The position numbers and the translations under genes were made by a program. The notes beneath the pieces are model-generated. The model was not told the origin of the DNA. It did no database searches and saw only the letters and a program-made list of their open reading frames with translations. A DNA stretch of 64,000 bases from the NCBI RefSeq assembly GCF_011303555.1, contig NZ_CP049868.1, positions 3,472,001 to 3,536,000 on the forward strand, in the 5' to 3' direction. This DNA comes from Pedobacter sp. HDW13. Lineage in GTDB: Bacteria > Bacteroidota > Bacteroidia > Sphingobacteriales > Sphingobacteriaceae. Each line of letters opens with the position of its first letter. The stretch's first letter is position 1. This document shows, piece by piece, positions 45,837-56,888 of this stretch.

Positions 45837-46283
45837 TTAAATTGCCTTACTTGGGTAGGTTTTCTGCCTGTCGACAGATAAAATTCCATTTCCTTCGATC
45901 ATAAAACAGACTAATCCGAAGAGTACGGCCGATGAAAACCAAAATTCGGAATAGGGTTTAAAAATACCTGCCGAAATGTTGATGAAGAATACCGCGCCGA
46001 TAAGGATGGGTAAATTTAAGAGACAGAACAAGCGGGTGTAGGTACCTAAAGCAATGGCCATACCGCCGATGATGTGCATGAGAATAATTAAGTGCGCCAG
46101 TAAGCTGATGCTGATGGCTGTACCTAAAAAGGCACCGCGCATGAGGTTGCTAAAGGCCTGCATGTTGATGTAAAAATCAACACCTTTCCAAATTAAAACC
46201 AATCCGAGTAAAATTCTAAAGTAGTCTAACCATTTTGGGTGGTGGTGGTCACCCCAGTTTTGGATTTTCTTAAGCATGTTCAT
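45837..46283 (-). CDS. DoxX-family membrane protein
   Basis: 148 residues from ATG 46283 (MNMLKKIQNW); the longer TTG frame is not needed. There are four membrane helices (FRILLGLVLIWKGVDF; LIILMHIIGGMAIALGTY; LLNLPILIGAVFFI; SAVLFGLVCFMI). The N-terminal HHHPKWLDYFRI resembles DoxX-like quinone-oxidoreductase-related proteins. The exact role is unknown. It is downstream of the hybrid two-component gene in the same direction and ends near the tRNA. Confidence 0.75.
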   Translation of the reverse strand: MNMLKKIQNWGDHHHPKWLDYFRILLGLVLIWKGVDFYINMQAFSNLMRGAFLGTAISISLLAHLIILMHIIGGMAIALGTYTRLFCLLNLPILIGAVFFINISAGIFKPYSEFWFSSAVLFGLVCFMIEGNGILSVDRQKTYPSKAI

Positions 46284-46350
46284 AACTTCTATATTTTGGT
46301 TAGAACAATTTACGTAAAAACTACCACAAAACAAATTGATAATGACTGGA

Positions 46351-47166
46351 TTAAGATTTCTTTTTCTCGGCCAGTTTACTGTTCAGATAGTCGGTTGGCG
46401 ACATGCCAAACTGTTTAGAAAAATTACGTCCAAAGTGCGATTGTGAACTGTAGCCCACCATTTCCGAAATCTCGTATATTTTTAAATTTCCTTCATTTAA
46501 AAACTCTGCTGCCCTTTTTAAACGTGCCAGGTTAATCAGTTCGTTGGGGCTCAGGTTCGAAATCGATTTAATTTTACGGTATAAGGTTGGCCGGCTCATG
46601 TTCATTTTCTCGGCCAGGTGCTCTACATCCAAATCCTGGTTGTGGATGTTTTTATTGATAGTATCCTGTAGCTTCTCTAAAAACAGTTCATCGGCTTTCG
46701 AATAGGCAATGCTTTTAATGTGCAATAAGGGTGAGCTCGAGAAATATTCTTTGATTTTGTTCCTGTTTTTAATCAGGCTCGAAATCTGTACCTGTAAAAA
46801 TTCGGGCGAGAACGGTTTTTCTACATAAGCATCGGCCCCAAGTTCTAAACCTTCAATTTTAGATTGCAGCGTGTTTTTGGCGGTAAGCAAAATCACGGGG
46901 ATATGGCTAAACTCGAGGGTAGATTTAATTTTGGCGCAAAGTTCGAAACCATCCATTTCGGGCATCATTACATCGCTGATAATGAGCTGCACAATTTCGT
47001 TTTGTAAAATTGCTAAAGCTTCAACACCGTTGCGGGCCTGTAGTACCTGATATTTTTCTTCCAGGTCATCAGAAATGAAATCGAGGATATCTTCATTGTC
47101 ATCGACCAGCAAAACCACCGATTTTTCTATTTCCTTTATAGCTGGCGCCGTTACAGTTTCTTCCAT
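46351..47166 (-). CDS. Hybrid two-component system, C-terminal part: receiver + AraC-type HTH
   Basis: 271 residues: receiver domain (VVLLVDDNEDIL; phospho-acceptor Asp in LIISDVMMPEMDG; Lys in VEKPF) and a C-terminal AraC/XylS helix-turn-helix (HLAEKMNMSRPTLYRKI and YEISEMVGYSSQSHFGRNF). It overlaps the sensor frame by 16 bp. In Bacteroidota these modules are normally the end of one hybrid polypeptide, and adding one base to the run at 47166-47169 would fuse them into about 1323 residues. It should activate the neighbouring glycan locus. Confidence 0.9.
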   Translation of the reverse strand: MEETVTAPAIKEIEKSVVLLVDDNEDILDFISDDLEEKYQVLQARNGVEALAILQNEIVQLIISDVMMPEMDGFELCAKIKSTLEFSHIPVILLTAKNTLQSKIEGLELGADAYVEKPFSPEFLQVQISSLIKNRNKIKEYFSSSPLLHIKSIAYSKADELFLEKLQDTINKNIHNQDLDVEHLAEKMNMSRPTLYRKIKSISNLSPNELINLARLKRAAEFLNEGNLKIYEISEMVGYSSQSHFGRNFSKQFGMSPTDYLNSKLAEKKKS

Positions 47167-50100
47167 TTTCCGTTCAGGTTAAATTCAATGAGTTGATGGA
47201 TGGGGAGCGCCAATACAAATATATTAAATTCGTTATGATTAAAATCAAAATACAGTTCGCCACTATGCAGCTGGGCCAGCGATTTGGAGATTGAAAGCCC
47301 GATACCTGTACCCGCTTTTATTTCGGTTTCTTTGGCCCTGAAAAATGGCTCAAATATTTTATCCTTAAGCTCTACCGGAACACGATTGCCATCGTTTTTT
47401 ACCAGCATCCTAAACTTATCTTCGCCATCTGGCTGTTCTAAAACCAGTTCTACAGTAGTTTTTCCATATTTAATGGCATTATCGAGCAGGTTGCTGATGA
47501 TTTTATAAAAAGCCTCTACATCGATATAGGCATGAAGCGGCCTATCGGGCAGGTTGATGCTGTAGTTGATATTTTCTTGTTCTGCTGCGTGCTGAAATTG
47601 CAGGAACACATCTTTCAAAATCTCCTGGATATCGGCCTTTACAAAGTTGAGCGAGAAATCGCTGGTTTCGGTTTTTCTGAAATCGAGCAGCTGGTTGGTT
47701 AATTTAAGCAGCCTGTCGGTATTCCGCCCCATTATTTTAAGGTTCTTTTCGATTGTGGGCACCACATGCGCCTGTTTAATCAGTTTCTCCATCGGGCCAA
47801 TAATCAGCGTAAGTGGCGTACGGATTTCGTGGGCTACATTAGTGAAAAATTCGATCTTGGCCTGGTACACTTCCTTTTGTTTTTCGTGTTCAAAAACTTC
47901 CATGCGGCGGCTGTTTTTGAGTGCAATTTTAAGGTGGTAACGGCGAACCAGATAAAAAATAATGGCCGCTGTACTAATCAGGTAAATAAAGTAAGCCAGC
48001 GGGCTCAGGTAAAAAGGTGGTTTTATCCTGATCAACAACTTGACATTTTTGTTGCTCCATTTGTTGCTACCCTCTACCATGGCTTTTACCTCGAAAGTAT
48101 ATTTGCCTGGGGCCAGTTTGGTAAAGTAAACCTTCCTGTTTGTTTTTAAATATTCCCAGTCTTTATAAAGCCCCGTCATTTTATAGGCATACTCGGTCAT
48201 GGCTGGCGAGAGGTAGCTTAAAGCAGCAAAATCGATACTGAAAGATGACTGATCATAATTTAAATCGATGGTATCGGTATACACAATTGATTTGTTTAAT
48301 ACCGAATCGGCACCTTTTACGCCAATTTCGGTGCTGTTTACCTGAAAGCCTGTTAAAAAAACAGGCGTTTCGTAAGAATTAGGTTTAAAATTGGTTGGAT
48401 TGAAGCTAACCAGTCCTTTTACGCTTCCAAAGTAAAGCCGGCCATCGGTATCCTGATAGGCCGAATTATAGTTAAACTGATCGGTAAGCAATCCGTTCGC
48501 CTTGGTATAGGTTTTACTCAAGCCTGTAGCCGGATCGAAGTGGATAAGCCCCCGTGTACTGCTGATCCAGAATTGATGGCTCGTATCTTCAGCAATGCGG
48601 AAAAGGTAATTACTCGGGAAACCGTTTTTGCTGCCATATCGTTTAAACAGTTGCGTTTTGGCATCAAACTTACAAACCCCTCCACCATCGGTAGTTATCC
48701 AGATGTTTTTATGGCTATCTTCGAAAACACTGTTTACGGTATTGTGGCTTAAACTGCCTGGATCGGTTGGTTTGTTGCGGTAATTTTTAAAACCCGGTTT
48801 TGATAAATTAAAGCAATATACGCCATCATTAAAACTGCCAGCCCAGATATTGCCTGCATAATCTTCGATAACCGAATCATAAAAAATAAAAGGTAAATCG
48901 GGTATGGGCTCAAAATCGTCTTTTTTGCGGTTGTAACGGTAAATGCCATTAATGGTGGCAACAATAATTTCGCCGGCACGGGTTCTGCAAAAAGTAACAA
49001 TAAAATTGGTACGCAGCGCATTACCTACACCGGCCTGGTAATGTTTAATTACCTTTTCGCTTTTCAGGTCAAAGAGGTCCAGCCCATGCTCAAAAGTGCC
49101 AACCCAAAGTTTATCGCCATCTACCAGCAAGCCGTGGATATTGGAATAAGCAATGCTGCCTTTTTTTCCATCGGGAAGAAAATGCTTAAAGGTACCGGTT
49201 TGACTATCTAGTTTGTTTAAACCTGCATCTTCTGTTCCGATCCAGAAATTGCTTGCCCTATCTTTTGTAATTTCCCTTACATCACTTCCGCTGATAGCAT
49301 TGCGGCCTTCCTGTGGAAAATACTTGGTAAAGAATGAGGTATGGCTCGAATAATAGTTGAGTCCACCAAAATAAGAGCCTGTCCATACGCCGCCCTCTCG
49401 ATCGGCACAAATGGTGTAAATGGCATTATCACTTAGCGAATAATCATTGTTATACTGCTTGGTAATATGGGTAATCAGGCCGGTTTCATCGTTGTACACA
49501 TAAATGCCCGATTCGGTACCGATCCAGAATTCGTGGCCGGCCACCTGCTTAATGTCGCGAACAAATATGGGCGTTTTATCGCTGTTCAATCTCAGCAGAT
49601 CTTTAGATTGCAGCGTAACCGGGTTAAACAGTTTGATACCCTGGTTGGTGGTGCCGATCAACAGCTCGCCTTTGGTGGTTTCGGCAATTTTGGCCACCCA
49701 GCCATATTCGGGCTTTTTATCTTTACCGTTAATGTTAAAACTTTGAAAATTGTTGAGTTGCGGGTTGTACTTTTCAACCGTACCACGACCGGTGCTGATC
49801 CAAATGCTGCCGTTTTTAAGTACAGCTACAGATGAGGCATCGAAAGGGGCATTGGTGGTAAAAGCGGTGGTGGTTTTATTTTTTTTGTTGTAAAGATAGA
49901 TTTTGAAGGATGAGAGCACCCATAAATTTCCTTTGTTATCGCTGCCAAGGTCGATAATACGCATGCCTTTAGTAGCCTTAATGGAGCTAAAACTTTCTTT
50001 TAACGGATTGTATTGATAAACGCCATCGTTTGTCCCTACCCACAGGGTTTTATCGTCATGGTGCAATGCATAAATGAGATCGTTACCCAAACTGCCGGGC

Positions 50101-50321
50101 TGGTCGGCATCGTGCCGGTAGGTTTTAAAGCTATAGCCATCAAAACGGTTGAGGCCATCTTTTGTGCCAAACCACATAAATCCGTTTGCATCCTGTACGC
50201 TGCAAAATGCCGTGTTATTCGATAATCCGTTTTCTACCTGGTACCGCCTGAAATAGTAGGGCTGGGCCAGCAGTATATTGGCTGTAAACAGAAACAGAAA
50301 AAGGATGAAAAGTTTTTTCAA
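47151..50321 (-). CDS. Hybrid two-component sensor, N-terminal part: beta-propeller, Y_Y_Y, histidine kinase
   Basis: About 1056 residues. A signal peptide (KKLFILFLFLFTANILLAQ) is followed by some 14 Reg_prop repeats (patterns DANGFMWFGTKDGLNRFDG) forming two beta-propellers that bind oligosaccharide in the periplasm. A Y_Y_Y domain, one membrane helix (PLAYFIYLISTAAIIFYLV), HisKA with FFTNVAHEIRTPLTLIIGP and a HATPase domain (DNAIKYGK; GTGIGLSIS) follow. No ATG fits; TTG 50321 gives the cleanest signal, though the frame is open to 50429. It is divergent from the SusC/SusD locus it probably controls. Confidence 0.92.
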   Translation of the reverse strand: MKKLFILFLFLFTANILLAQPYYFRRYQVENGLSNNTAFCSVQDANGFMWFGTKDGLNRFDGYSFKTYRHDADQPGSLGNDLIYALHHDDKTLWVGTNDGVYQYNPLKESFSSIKATKGMRIIDLGSDNKGNLWVLSSFKIYLYNKKNKTTTAFTTNAPFDASSVAVLKNGSIWISTGRGTVEKYNPQLNNFQSFNINGKDKKPEYGWVAKIAETTKGELLIGTTNQGIKLFNPVTLQSKDLLRLNSDKTPIFVRDIKQVAGHEFWIGTESGIYVYNDETGLITHITKQYNNDYSLSDNAIYTICADREGGVWTGSYFGGLNYYSSHTSFFTKYFPQEGRNAISGSDVREITKDRASNFWIGTEDAGLNKLDSQTGTFKHFLPDGKKGSIAYSNIHGLLVDGDKLWVGTFEHGLDLFDLKSEKVIKHYQAGVGNALRTNFIVTFCRTRAGEIIVATINGIYRYNRKKDDFEPIPDLPFIFYDSVIEDYAGNIWAGSFNDGVYCFNLSKPGFKNYRNKPTDPGSLSHNTVNSVFEDSHKNIWITTDGGGVCKFDAKTQLFKRYGSKNGFPSNYLFRIAEDTSHQFWISSTRGLIHFDPATGLSKTYTKANGLLTDQFNYNSAYQDTDGRLYFGSVKGLVSFNPTNFKPNSYETPVFLTGFQVNSTEIGVKGADSVLNKSIVYTDTIDLNYDQSSFSIDFAALSYLSPAMTEYAYKMTGLYKDWEYLKTNRKVYFTKLAPGKYTFEVKAMVEGSNKWSNKNVKLLIRIKPPFYLSPLAYFIYLISTAAIIFYLVRRYHLKIALKNSRRMEVFEHEKQKEVYQAKIEFFTNVAHEIRTPLTLIIGPMEKLIKQAHVVPTIEKNLKIMGRNTDRLLKLTNQLLDFRKTETSDFSLNFVKADIQEILKDVFLQFQHAAEQENINYSINLPDRPLHAYIDVEAFYKIISNLLDNAIKYGKTTVELVLEQPDGEDKFRMLVKNDGNRVPVELKDKIFEPFFRAKETEIKAGTGIGLSISKSLAQLHSGELYFDFNHNEFNIFVLALPIHQLIEFNLNGKWKKL

Positions 50322-50504
50322 GTGAATTTTGGTCAGCAAGATCAAATATATTAAAGATATGCCTTGGTTTTTCAATTTGAGCAGATAAGTAGAAAGATTG
50401 AGACATATCTGTTTTGTGCAGTGGGGCAAATGCTATTATTTGCAGTCTGCTAACCAAATCATTCCAGATTGAAAAATATTAAAGCTTTAAGCAGCTGGTT
50501 AAAA

Positions 50505-51616
50505 ATGAATAAAAAATTCACAGGTCTATCAGGTGGCTGGGGACACCCACCTCTAGCGAGTGCTAATGGACGGTGTCTCCACCGCCTATTTGATATTTCG
50601 CAGAAATTTAAACAGTTTCTAAGTTTAGCTATCCTGCTCATTTTATCGCTTTCAGCCGCCGCACAACAGCTGCGCATTGCACCATCACCGCTATACCGCG
50701 ATCCGGTTTATGATGGTGCTGCCGATCCGGTTATGGTGTATAACCACGCCGAAAAAAGTTGGTGGATGCTTTATACCCAGCGCAGGGCCAATGCCCAAAC
50801 CAGCGATGTGGCCTATTGTTACGGCACGAATATCGGCGTAGCCACAAGTATCGATAACGGGAAAACCTTTGTATATAAAGGTGCACTCGACCTGGATTTC
50901 GAACCGGGCGTAAATACCTTTTGGGCACCAGATGTAATTTATGAAAAAGGTGTGTACCACATGTACCTGGCTTATATTGAGGGGGTACGTAACCATTGGG
51001 CGGTACCGCAAAAATAGCGCACTACACCAGTAAAAATCTGTGGAAATGGAAATACAAAGGCTTTATCTCCCTTAATTCTGACCATGTTATCGACCCTACT
51101 TTGTTAAAGATGCCTGATGGTAAGTGGCACATGTGGTATAAAGATAGTTCGAAAGGCAGCATTACCATGACTGCCGAAAGCAATGATTTACAACACTGGA
51201 CTGCACAAACCGAGCCCGCTATTGGCGGGGCACCACACGAAGGCGCCAAAGCTTTCTTTTTTAAAAACTGGTACTGGATGATTACCGACGAGTGGCATGG
51301 ACAGCGCGTTTACCGCTCAAAAGATGGCAAAAGCTGGGAAAAACAAGGATTGGTGCTTGATGTGCCTGGCCACAGGCTGGAGGATACCCCCACAGGTGCG
51401 CATGCCGATGTACAGGTAATCGGTAATAAGGCTTATATCTTTTATTTTACCCACCCCGGAAGAAAAGTACATTTCGAGGGCACGCTTGATGCTGATGGCG
51501 CATTTTCTTACTCGAACAAGCGTACATCGATACATGTAGCCGAACTCGAATTTAAAGATGGTACACTGGTTTGCGACCGCGATAAACCATTTGATTTCTA
51601 TTTACCAGCTTACTAA
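50505..51616 (+). pseudogene. GH43-like secreted glycosidase, one frame break
   Basis: Two frames join into 370 residues when one G is added at 50998-51000 (NHWGGTAKIAHYT). The propeller-type motifs GAADPVMVYN, WAPDVIYEKGVYHMYLAY and HVIDPTLLKMPDGKWHMWY suggest a five-bladed beta-propeller of the GH43/GH117-like group acting on an arabinose- or xylose-type linkage. The start is ATG 50505. A hairpin repeat is inserted in frame in the signal-peptide region, between MNKKF and KQFLSLAILLILSLSAAAQ. It is the first gene of the PUL. Exact family and substrate are not certain. Confidence 0.75.
50532..50586 (+). repeat. Hairpin repeat inside a signal-peptide coding region
   Basis: The left arm ggtggctggggacacccacc (50532-50551) and right arm ggacggtgtctccaccgcc (50568-50586) are imperfect inverted copies with a 16-nt loop. 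It looks like a palindromic mobile unit that entered the gene without breaking the frame. Confidence 0.65.
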
Positions 51617-51749
51617 ATCGATAAAACGAGACAAATTGCAGAAAGATTGATACAAAGTGCTAGCCCACCCCGTGCATAAAAAGCCAACCTTTGAATAGGT
51701 AAACGGCGTACACGCCTTTATCACAAACTAACCAAATTACTAAACCTTT

Positions 51750-54700
51750 ATGAAAAGAAGTCTACTCTCTTCTGGCAGCATAGTCTGCCGCGATTGGTAC
51801 CTGCTTCAAAAGTTGTTTTTGAAACGCAAAGTCCATGCAGTTATTTTCGCCTCATTTGCCCTGATTTTACTTTCATTGCAGCTCCGGGCACAGGAGACAG
51901 CTACCGTTACCGGTACCGTGACCGACGAAAAGGGCGAAACCGTTGTTGGCGCAAGTATAAAAATTAAGGGTACCAATACAGGCGCTACTACCGATGGCGA
52001 TGGTAAGTATAAAATTCAGGTGGCGGATAAAAATGCAACACTGATTTTTATTTATGTGGGCTATGTTAACCAGGAAGTTGCCCTTGCTGGACGTTCGCAG
52101 GTTAACGTTAAACTGAAGCCTTCCAACAACGATCTTTCGGAAGTGATTGTGGTAGGTTACAACACGCAGAAGAAAGAAGCCATTACCGGTGCCATTTCCT
52201 CCATCAGCAGTAAAGATTTGGAAAAAGTACATGGCGGTTCTACCGTAAGCACAGGGCTTGCAGGTAAATTACCAGGAGTATCGTTCCGTATGCCGGATGG
52301 AAGACCGGGGCATCGGCCAATATTCAGATCCGTAATATGGGTAACCCTTTGTATGTAATTGACGGGATTCAGCAGGATGCGGGCCAGTTCAATAACATTT
52401 CGCCAAACGATATCGAATCGATCAGTGTATTAAAAGATGCATCGGCCGCTATTTATGGTAGCCGCGCGGCTAACGGGGTAATTTTAGTAACCACCAAAAG
52501 AGGTAAAAACGATACCCGCAATACTTTTAGTGTTGATGCCTACACCGGCTGGCAAAACTGGGTACGCTTTCCTGAAACCACAGATGCTTACCAGTGGATG
52601 CTGGGTAAAGCAACTGCCGAAATGAACCAAAACGGTTCAACTACAATTACCCAGGCCGAGCTCGATAAATGGAAAGCAGGTACTGAATATGGTTACCAAA
52701 GCCAGAATTGGAAAGATATTATTATTGCACCCAATGCACCACAAACTTCGGTTAATTTAAGTGCATCGGGTGGTACCGATAGGGTAAATTATTATTTCTC
52801 GGCTACCCGCTTAGATCAGAAAGGGGTGTACGGAACTGCGCGTGAATTCGAATTTAACCGTACCAATATCCAAAGTAATATTGAAGCTAAAATTACCAAC
52901 CGCTTTAAAGTAGGGATGTTAATTAATGGTCGTATCGAAAGCCGCGATCAGCCTGGTGTACCCGGTGGCGATGATTACTGGGCAGCACGTTTTGCCCTAT
53001 TGCGTAACCGCCCAACCGAGCAGGCTTATGCCAATGGTAACCCGAATTATCCGAATGATATTGGCCACAACACGGAGCAGTTTGCTGTACAAAGTAAAGC
53101 TTTAACCGGCTACTGGAAATCAGACTGGCGCGTATTGCAAACCAATTTATCGGCCACCTATGATACCCCTATAAAAGGACTGGAAATAAAAGGTTTATAT
53201 TCTTACTACATTGCCGATAATATCATCAACGGACATGAGTACACCTATAATGTGTACACTTACCACCCTGAAAGTGGTGTTTACGAAGAAAAAGTAGGTA
53301 GTTCGAATCCTTACCGCGAGCGTAGGAATGAAAAAGTTTATACCAATACCTACCAGATTCAGGCCAATTATAACCGCACTTTTGGCAAGCATACCGTAGG
53401 AGGCGTGTTGGTAGCTGAGCGTTTAGATCGTTTCAGAACCTACACCTTCCAGCATGCGGTACCACAAACTAATGTTTTACCGGTATTGCAGTTTGCCGAT
53501 ATGGACGGACAGGATTTTGTAGACCTACAGGAAGAGCAGGCCCGGGTTGGTTACGTAGCCAGATTAAACTACAATTACGATAATAAATATTACCTGGAGC
53601 TATCTGGACGTAGAGATGCTTCCTGGAGGTTTGCACCAGACAGGCGCGTGGGGTATTTCCCTTCTGCATCAATCGGATGGAGAATTACGCAGGAAAAATT
53701 TATTAAATCCTTTTTGGGCGAAAGCAAGATCCTGAACGATTTGAAACTACGCGCTTCTTATGGTCAGCTTGGGGATGATGATACAGGTATTGATCCTTTT
53801 GCCTGGATTCCTGGTTATAGATATAATCAGGGTACTGTTATCCTCGATGGTAAAAACATCACTACCTCAAGATATAAGGGGCCTGTAATTAATAACATTA
53901 GCTGGTTTAAAAGCAAAATCACTGATATTGGGATAGATTTTCTGATGTTTAACAGCAAGCTATCCGGAACTGCAGATTATTTCTACAGAAAACGTACTGG
54001 TTTGCCAGATATAAAAAATGACGTTATAGTTCCTATCGAACTGGGTTATCCTCAAAATGCAGAAAATCTGAACAGTGATGCACAGTTTGGAGGTGAGTTC
54101 TCTCTAAATTACAGAGATAAAATCGGTGAATTTAATTATAATGTTGGCGGAAATTTTTCTATCAGCAGAAAAAAAATGGTGGATATATATAAGCCACGTT
54201 TTGGTAATTCATGGGAAAATTACAGAAGTAACAATACCAACAGATATACTGATATATTTTGGGGCTACGAAGTAACAGGGCAATTCCAAAGTATTGATGA
54301 GATCAATAACTATAAAGTGAATATTGACGGAAAAGGAAACCGTTCTTTATTGCCGGGCGATTTAATTTACAAAGATCAGAATGGTGATGGCATTATCGAT
54401 GGACTTGATGAAAGGCCAATCGGTTATACTACTGCCGGCCAACCCAATATTGGTTTTGGTTTCACCCTGGGTGGTTCTTACAAAAACTTCGATTTTACAG
54501 CAGATTTCTCGGGTGGCGCCATGTACTCTTGGAACCAGAACTGGGAGCAGCGCTGGGCTTTCCAGAACGGAGGAGCATTATTGCAGAACTTTGCTGATGA
54601 CAGCTGGCACCGTACTGATCCTTTTAACCTGAACAGCCCTTGGGTAGCAGGTAAATATCCGGCACTTCGCTTCAACGATCGCGACCACAGCAACAATAAC

Positions 54701-54952
54701 CGTAACTCAACTTTCTGGCTGCACAATGTACGCTACTTAAGGGCGCGTACACTGGAGCTGGGTTATACGCTTCCAAAAAGATGGGCCGAAAAAATCAAGA
54801 TCCAGAATGCTCGGGTATATGTAAACGGATATAACCTTTTCTCTATCGATAACCTAAAAGATTATGGTGTAGACCCTGAAATTGCTGATGATAATGGATT
54901 GCAATACCCACAAAACAAGTTTTTTAACATCGGTATTAAATTAACGTTGTAA
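51750..54952 (+). pseudogene. SusC/RagA TonB-dependent receptor, one frame break
   Basis: Two frames join into 1067 residues when one G is added at 52307-52310 ([24 protein letters not shown]). Signal region, then a carboxypeptidase-like beta-sandwich (VTGTVTDEKGETVVGASIKI), the TonB box/plug ([39 protein letters not shown]) and a 22-strand barrel ending in FNIGIKLTL. It imports oligosaccharides with the SusD partner encoded 1 bp downstream. As the sequence stands the plug is cut, so function would be lost; a base-calling error is more likely than decay given the intact partner genes. Confidence 0.92.
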
Positions 54953-54953
54953 C

Positions 54954-56876
54954 ATGAAAAAGACCAGTCAGATGAAAAAATATATATACGCATTTGTGGC
55001 CATAGCCTGTTTAAGCTTTGGGCAGTCATGCAAAAAAGATTCAGAATTTTTAGATAAACAACCTACCAGTACCTTGTCGGTTGAAGCGATATGGAAAGAC
55101 CCTAATCTGGTGCTTACAGTACTTGGCGATTTGTACGATCGTTATCCGGATTTTCAACGCATCGAATCGTGGTGGCTCTTTGCCGATTTCGACGAAGGCT
55201 TTGCCTCGGCTGGTGGCGATTATTTCCGTCACCAGAATTTAGAATATGGCTACGATGCCTGGAGATATTGGGATATAGAGGTTTATAAACTGATTAATAA
55301 TCTGAACTTATTTATTAAGAGTGGTCAGGAAGCGGCAGCTTTGAAACCAGCAGACCGCGACCGTTTCCTTGCCGAAGCACGATTTATCAGGGCAGGGGTA
55401 TACTTCGAAATGGTGAAACGTATGGGCGGGGTACCACTGATTACTGTTCCCCTGGAATACGATTATAGCGGCAACCCCGGCTATCTGCAATATCCAAGGG
55501 CAAAAGAAGCCGAAATTTATGATTTCGTAATTGCCGAACTGGAAGCCGTTAAAACGATACTACCTGATGATGCGACCGAAAAAAGCAGAGCTACCAAAGC
55601 TGCCGCCCTGGCTATGGAAACCAGAGCAGCACTTTATGCTGGCTCTATAGCCAAATACAGCAATTCGCAGTTAAGCTTGCCAGGTGGCGAAGTGGGTATT
55701 TCTTCAACCTTAGCCAATGGTTATTTTACCAAAGCATTAAATGCAGCCAAGCAAATTATCGATGGCGGTAAGTATTCGCTTTACCAAAAGAACCCGAACC
55801 TGTCTGATAATTTCGCGGCACTGTTTACCGATAAAGGCAGCAATCCTGAGGTAATATTTGCAAAAGATTTTAAATTGAAAACCAACAAAGTACACGGTTT
55901 TACGATCGATAACCAACCCCGCTCTTCAGCAGAAGAAGCTCAGGGCGGCAGATTAAATCCATCATTAAACCTGGTTCAGTCTTTCGAAAAGCTGGATAAC
56001 AGCTATGCTTCACTGGCTTCGGTTGATGCAGGCGGAAATCCGGTTTACTATACCAATATCACCGATATTTTTGCAGGTCGCGATGCGCGTTTGGCAGGTA
56101 CGGTAATCCTTCCCGGAACGCAGTTTAAAGGTAAAACAGTTGATATCTGGGCAGGTTACCAGTTAGCCAACGGAACCATCATTACCGGCGATAATTTCGG
56201 ACAGATGAAGGATAAAGTTTTGCCTGATAACCCGGCATCGGTGCAGGTAGTGGGAAAAGACGGGCCTGTAGATGGTTTGGAATTCAGTGCACAATCAGGC
56301 TTTTATGTGCGTAAATATTTAGATCCGGCAACAGGTTCAGGGCAGATTGGTACCCGTAGCGATGTATGGTGGATCCGTTACCGTTATGCCGAAGTATTGT
56401 TAAATGCAGCAGAAGCCGCTTTTGAATTGGGGGATTTAGGTGCAGCAGCGGACTATATTAAACCAGTAAGAGACCGTGCCGGATTAACCACCGCTTTAAC
56501 CCCGGCGCAGATTACTTTTGATAGAATTGTGCACGAGCGTAAAGTAGAATTTGCTTTTGAAGGACAACAGCTTTGGGATATGAAACGCTGGAGACTGGCC
56601 GATAAAGTGTGGAACGGCAATAACATGTCGGCCGCCGATTTTACCAACGCCACCAATATTGGTAGTGCAACGCGTACCAGCACCCAGGTTTTTGGTTTAT
56701 GGCCTTATAAATATTACAACCCGGGCAATGCCAACCACTTAAAGTATGTTTTTAAAGTAATTAAACCCAGCCGCGTTACAGCAGCACATCGTTTCCGCAT
56801 TGGTAACTATTATTCTTCAATAGCGCAGGATGTATTAAACGGTAATCCAAAAATTATCAGAAACCCTAATCAATAA
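54954..56876 (+). CDS. SusD/RagB glycan-binding lipoprotein
   Basis: 640 residues. A lipoprotein signal ends near SFGQSCKKDSEF. SusD hallmarks are FLDKQPTSTLS near the N-terminus, RDRFLAEARFIRAGVYFEMVKR in the TPR core and DRIVHERKVEFAFEGQQLWDMKRW near the C-terminus. It forms the lid on the SusC transporter and binds the glycan at the surface. It is adjacent to and translated with the SusC gene. Confidence 0.95.
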   Translation: MKKTSQMKKYIYAFVAIACLSFGQSCKKDSEFLDKQPTSTLSVEAIWKDPNLVLTVLGDLYDRYPDFQRIESWWLFADFDEGFASAGGDYFRHQNLEYGYDAWRYWDIEVYKLINNLNLFIKSGQEAAALKPADRDRFLAEARFIRAGVYFEMVKRMGGVPLITVPLEYDYSGNPGYLQYPRAKEAEIYDFVIAELEAVKTILPDDATEKSRATKAAALAMETRAALYAGSIAKYSNSQLSLPGGEVGISSTLANGYFTKALNAAKQIIDGGKYSLYQKNPNLSDNFAALFTDKGSNPEVIFAKDFKLKTNKVHGFTIDNQPRSSAEEAQGGRLNPSLNLVQSFEKLDNSYASLASVDAGGNPVYYTNITDIFAGRDARLAGTVILPGTQFKGKTVDIWAGYQLANGTIITGDNFGQMKDKVLPDNPASVQVVGKDGPVDGLEFSAQSGFYVRKYLDPATGSGQIGTRSDVWWIRYRYAEVLLNAAEAAFELGDLGAAADYIKPVRDRAGLTTALTPAQITFDRIVHERKVEFAFEGQQLWDMKRWRLADKVWNGNNMSAADFTNATNIGSATRTSTQVFGLWPYKYYNPGNANHLKYVFKVIKPSRVTAAHRFRIGNYYSSIAQDVLNGNPKIIRNPNQ

Positions 56877-56888
56877 TCAGATACAGAT

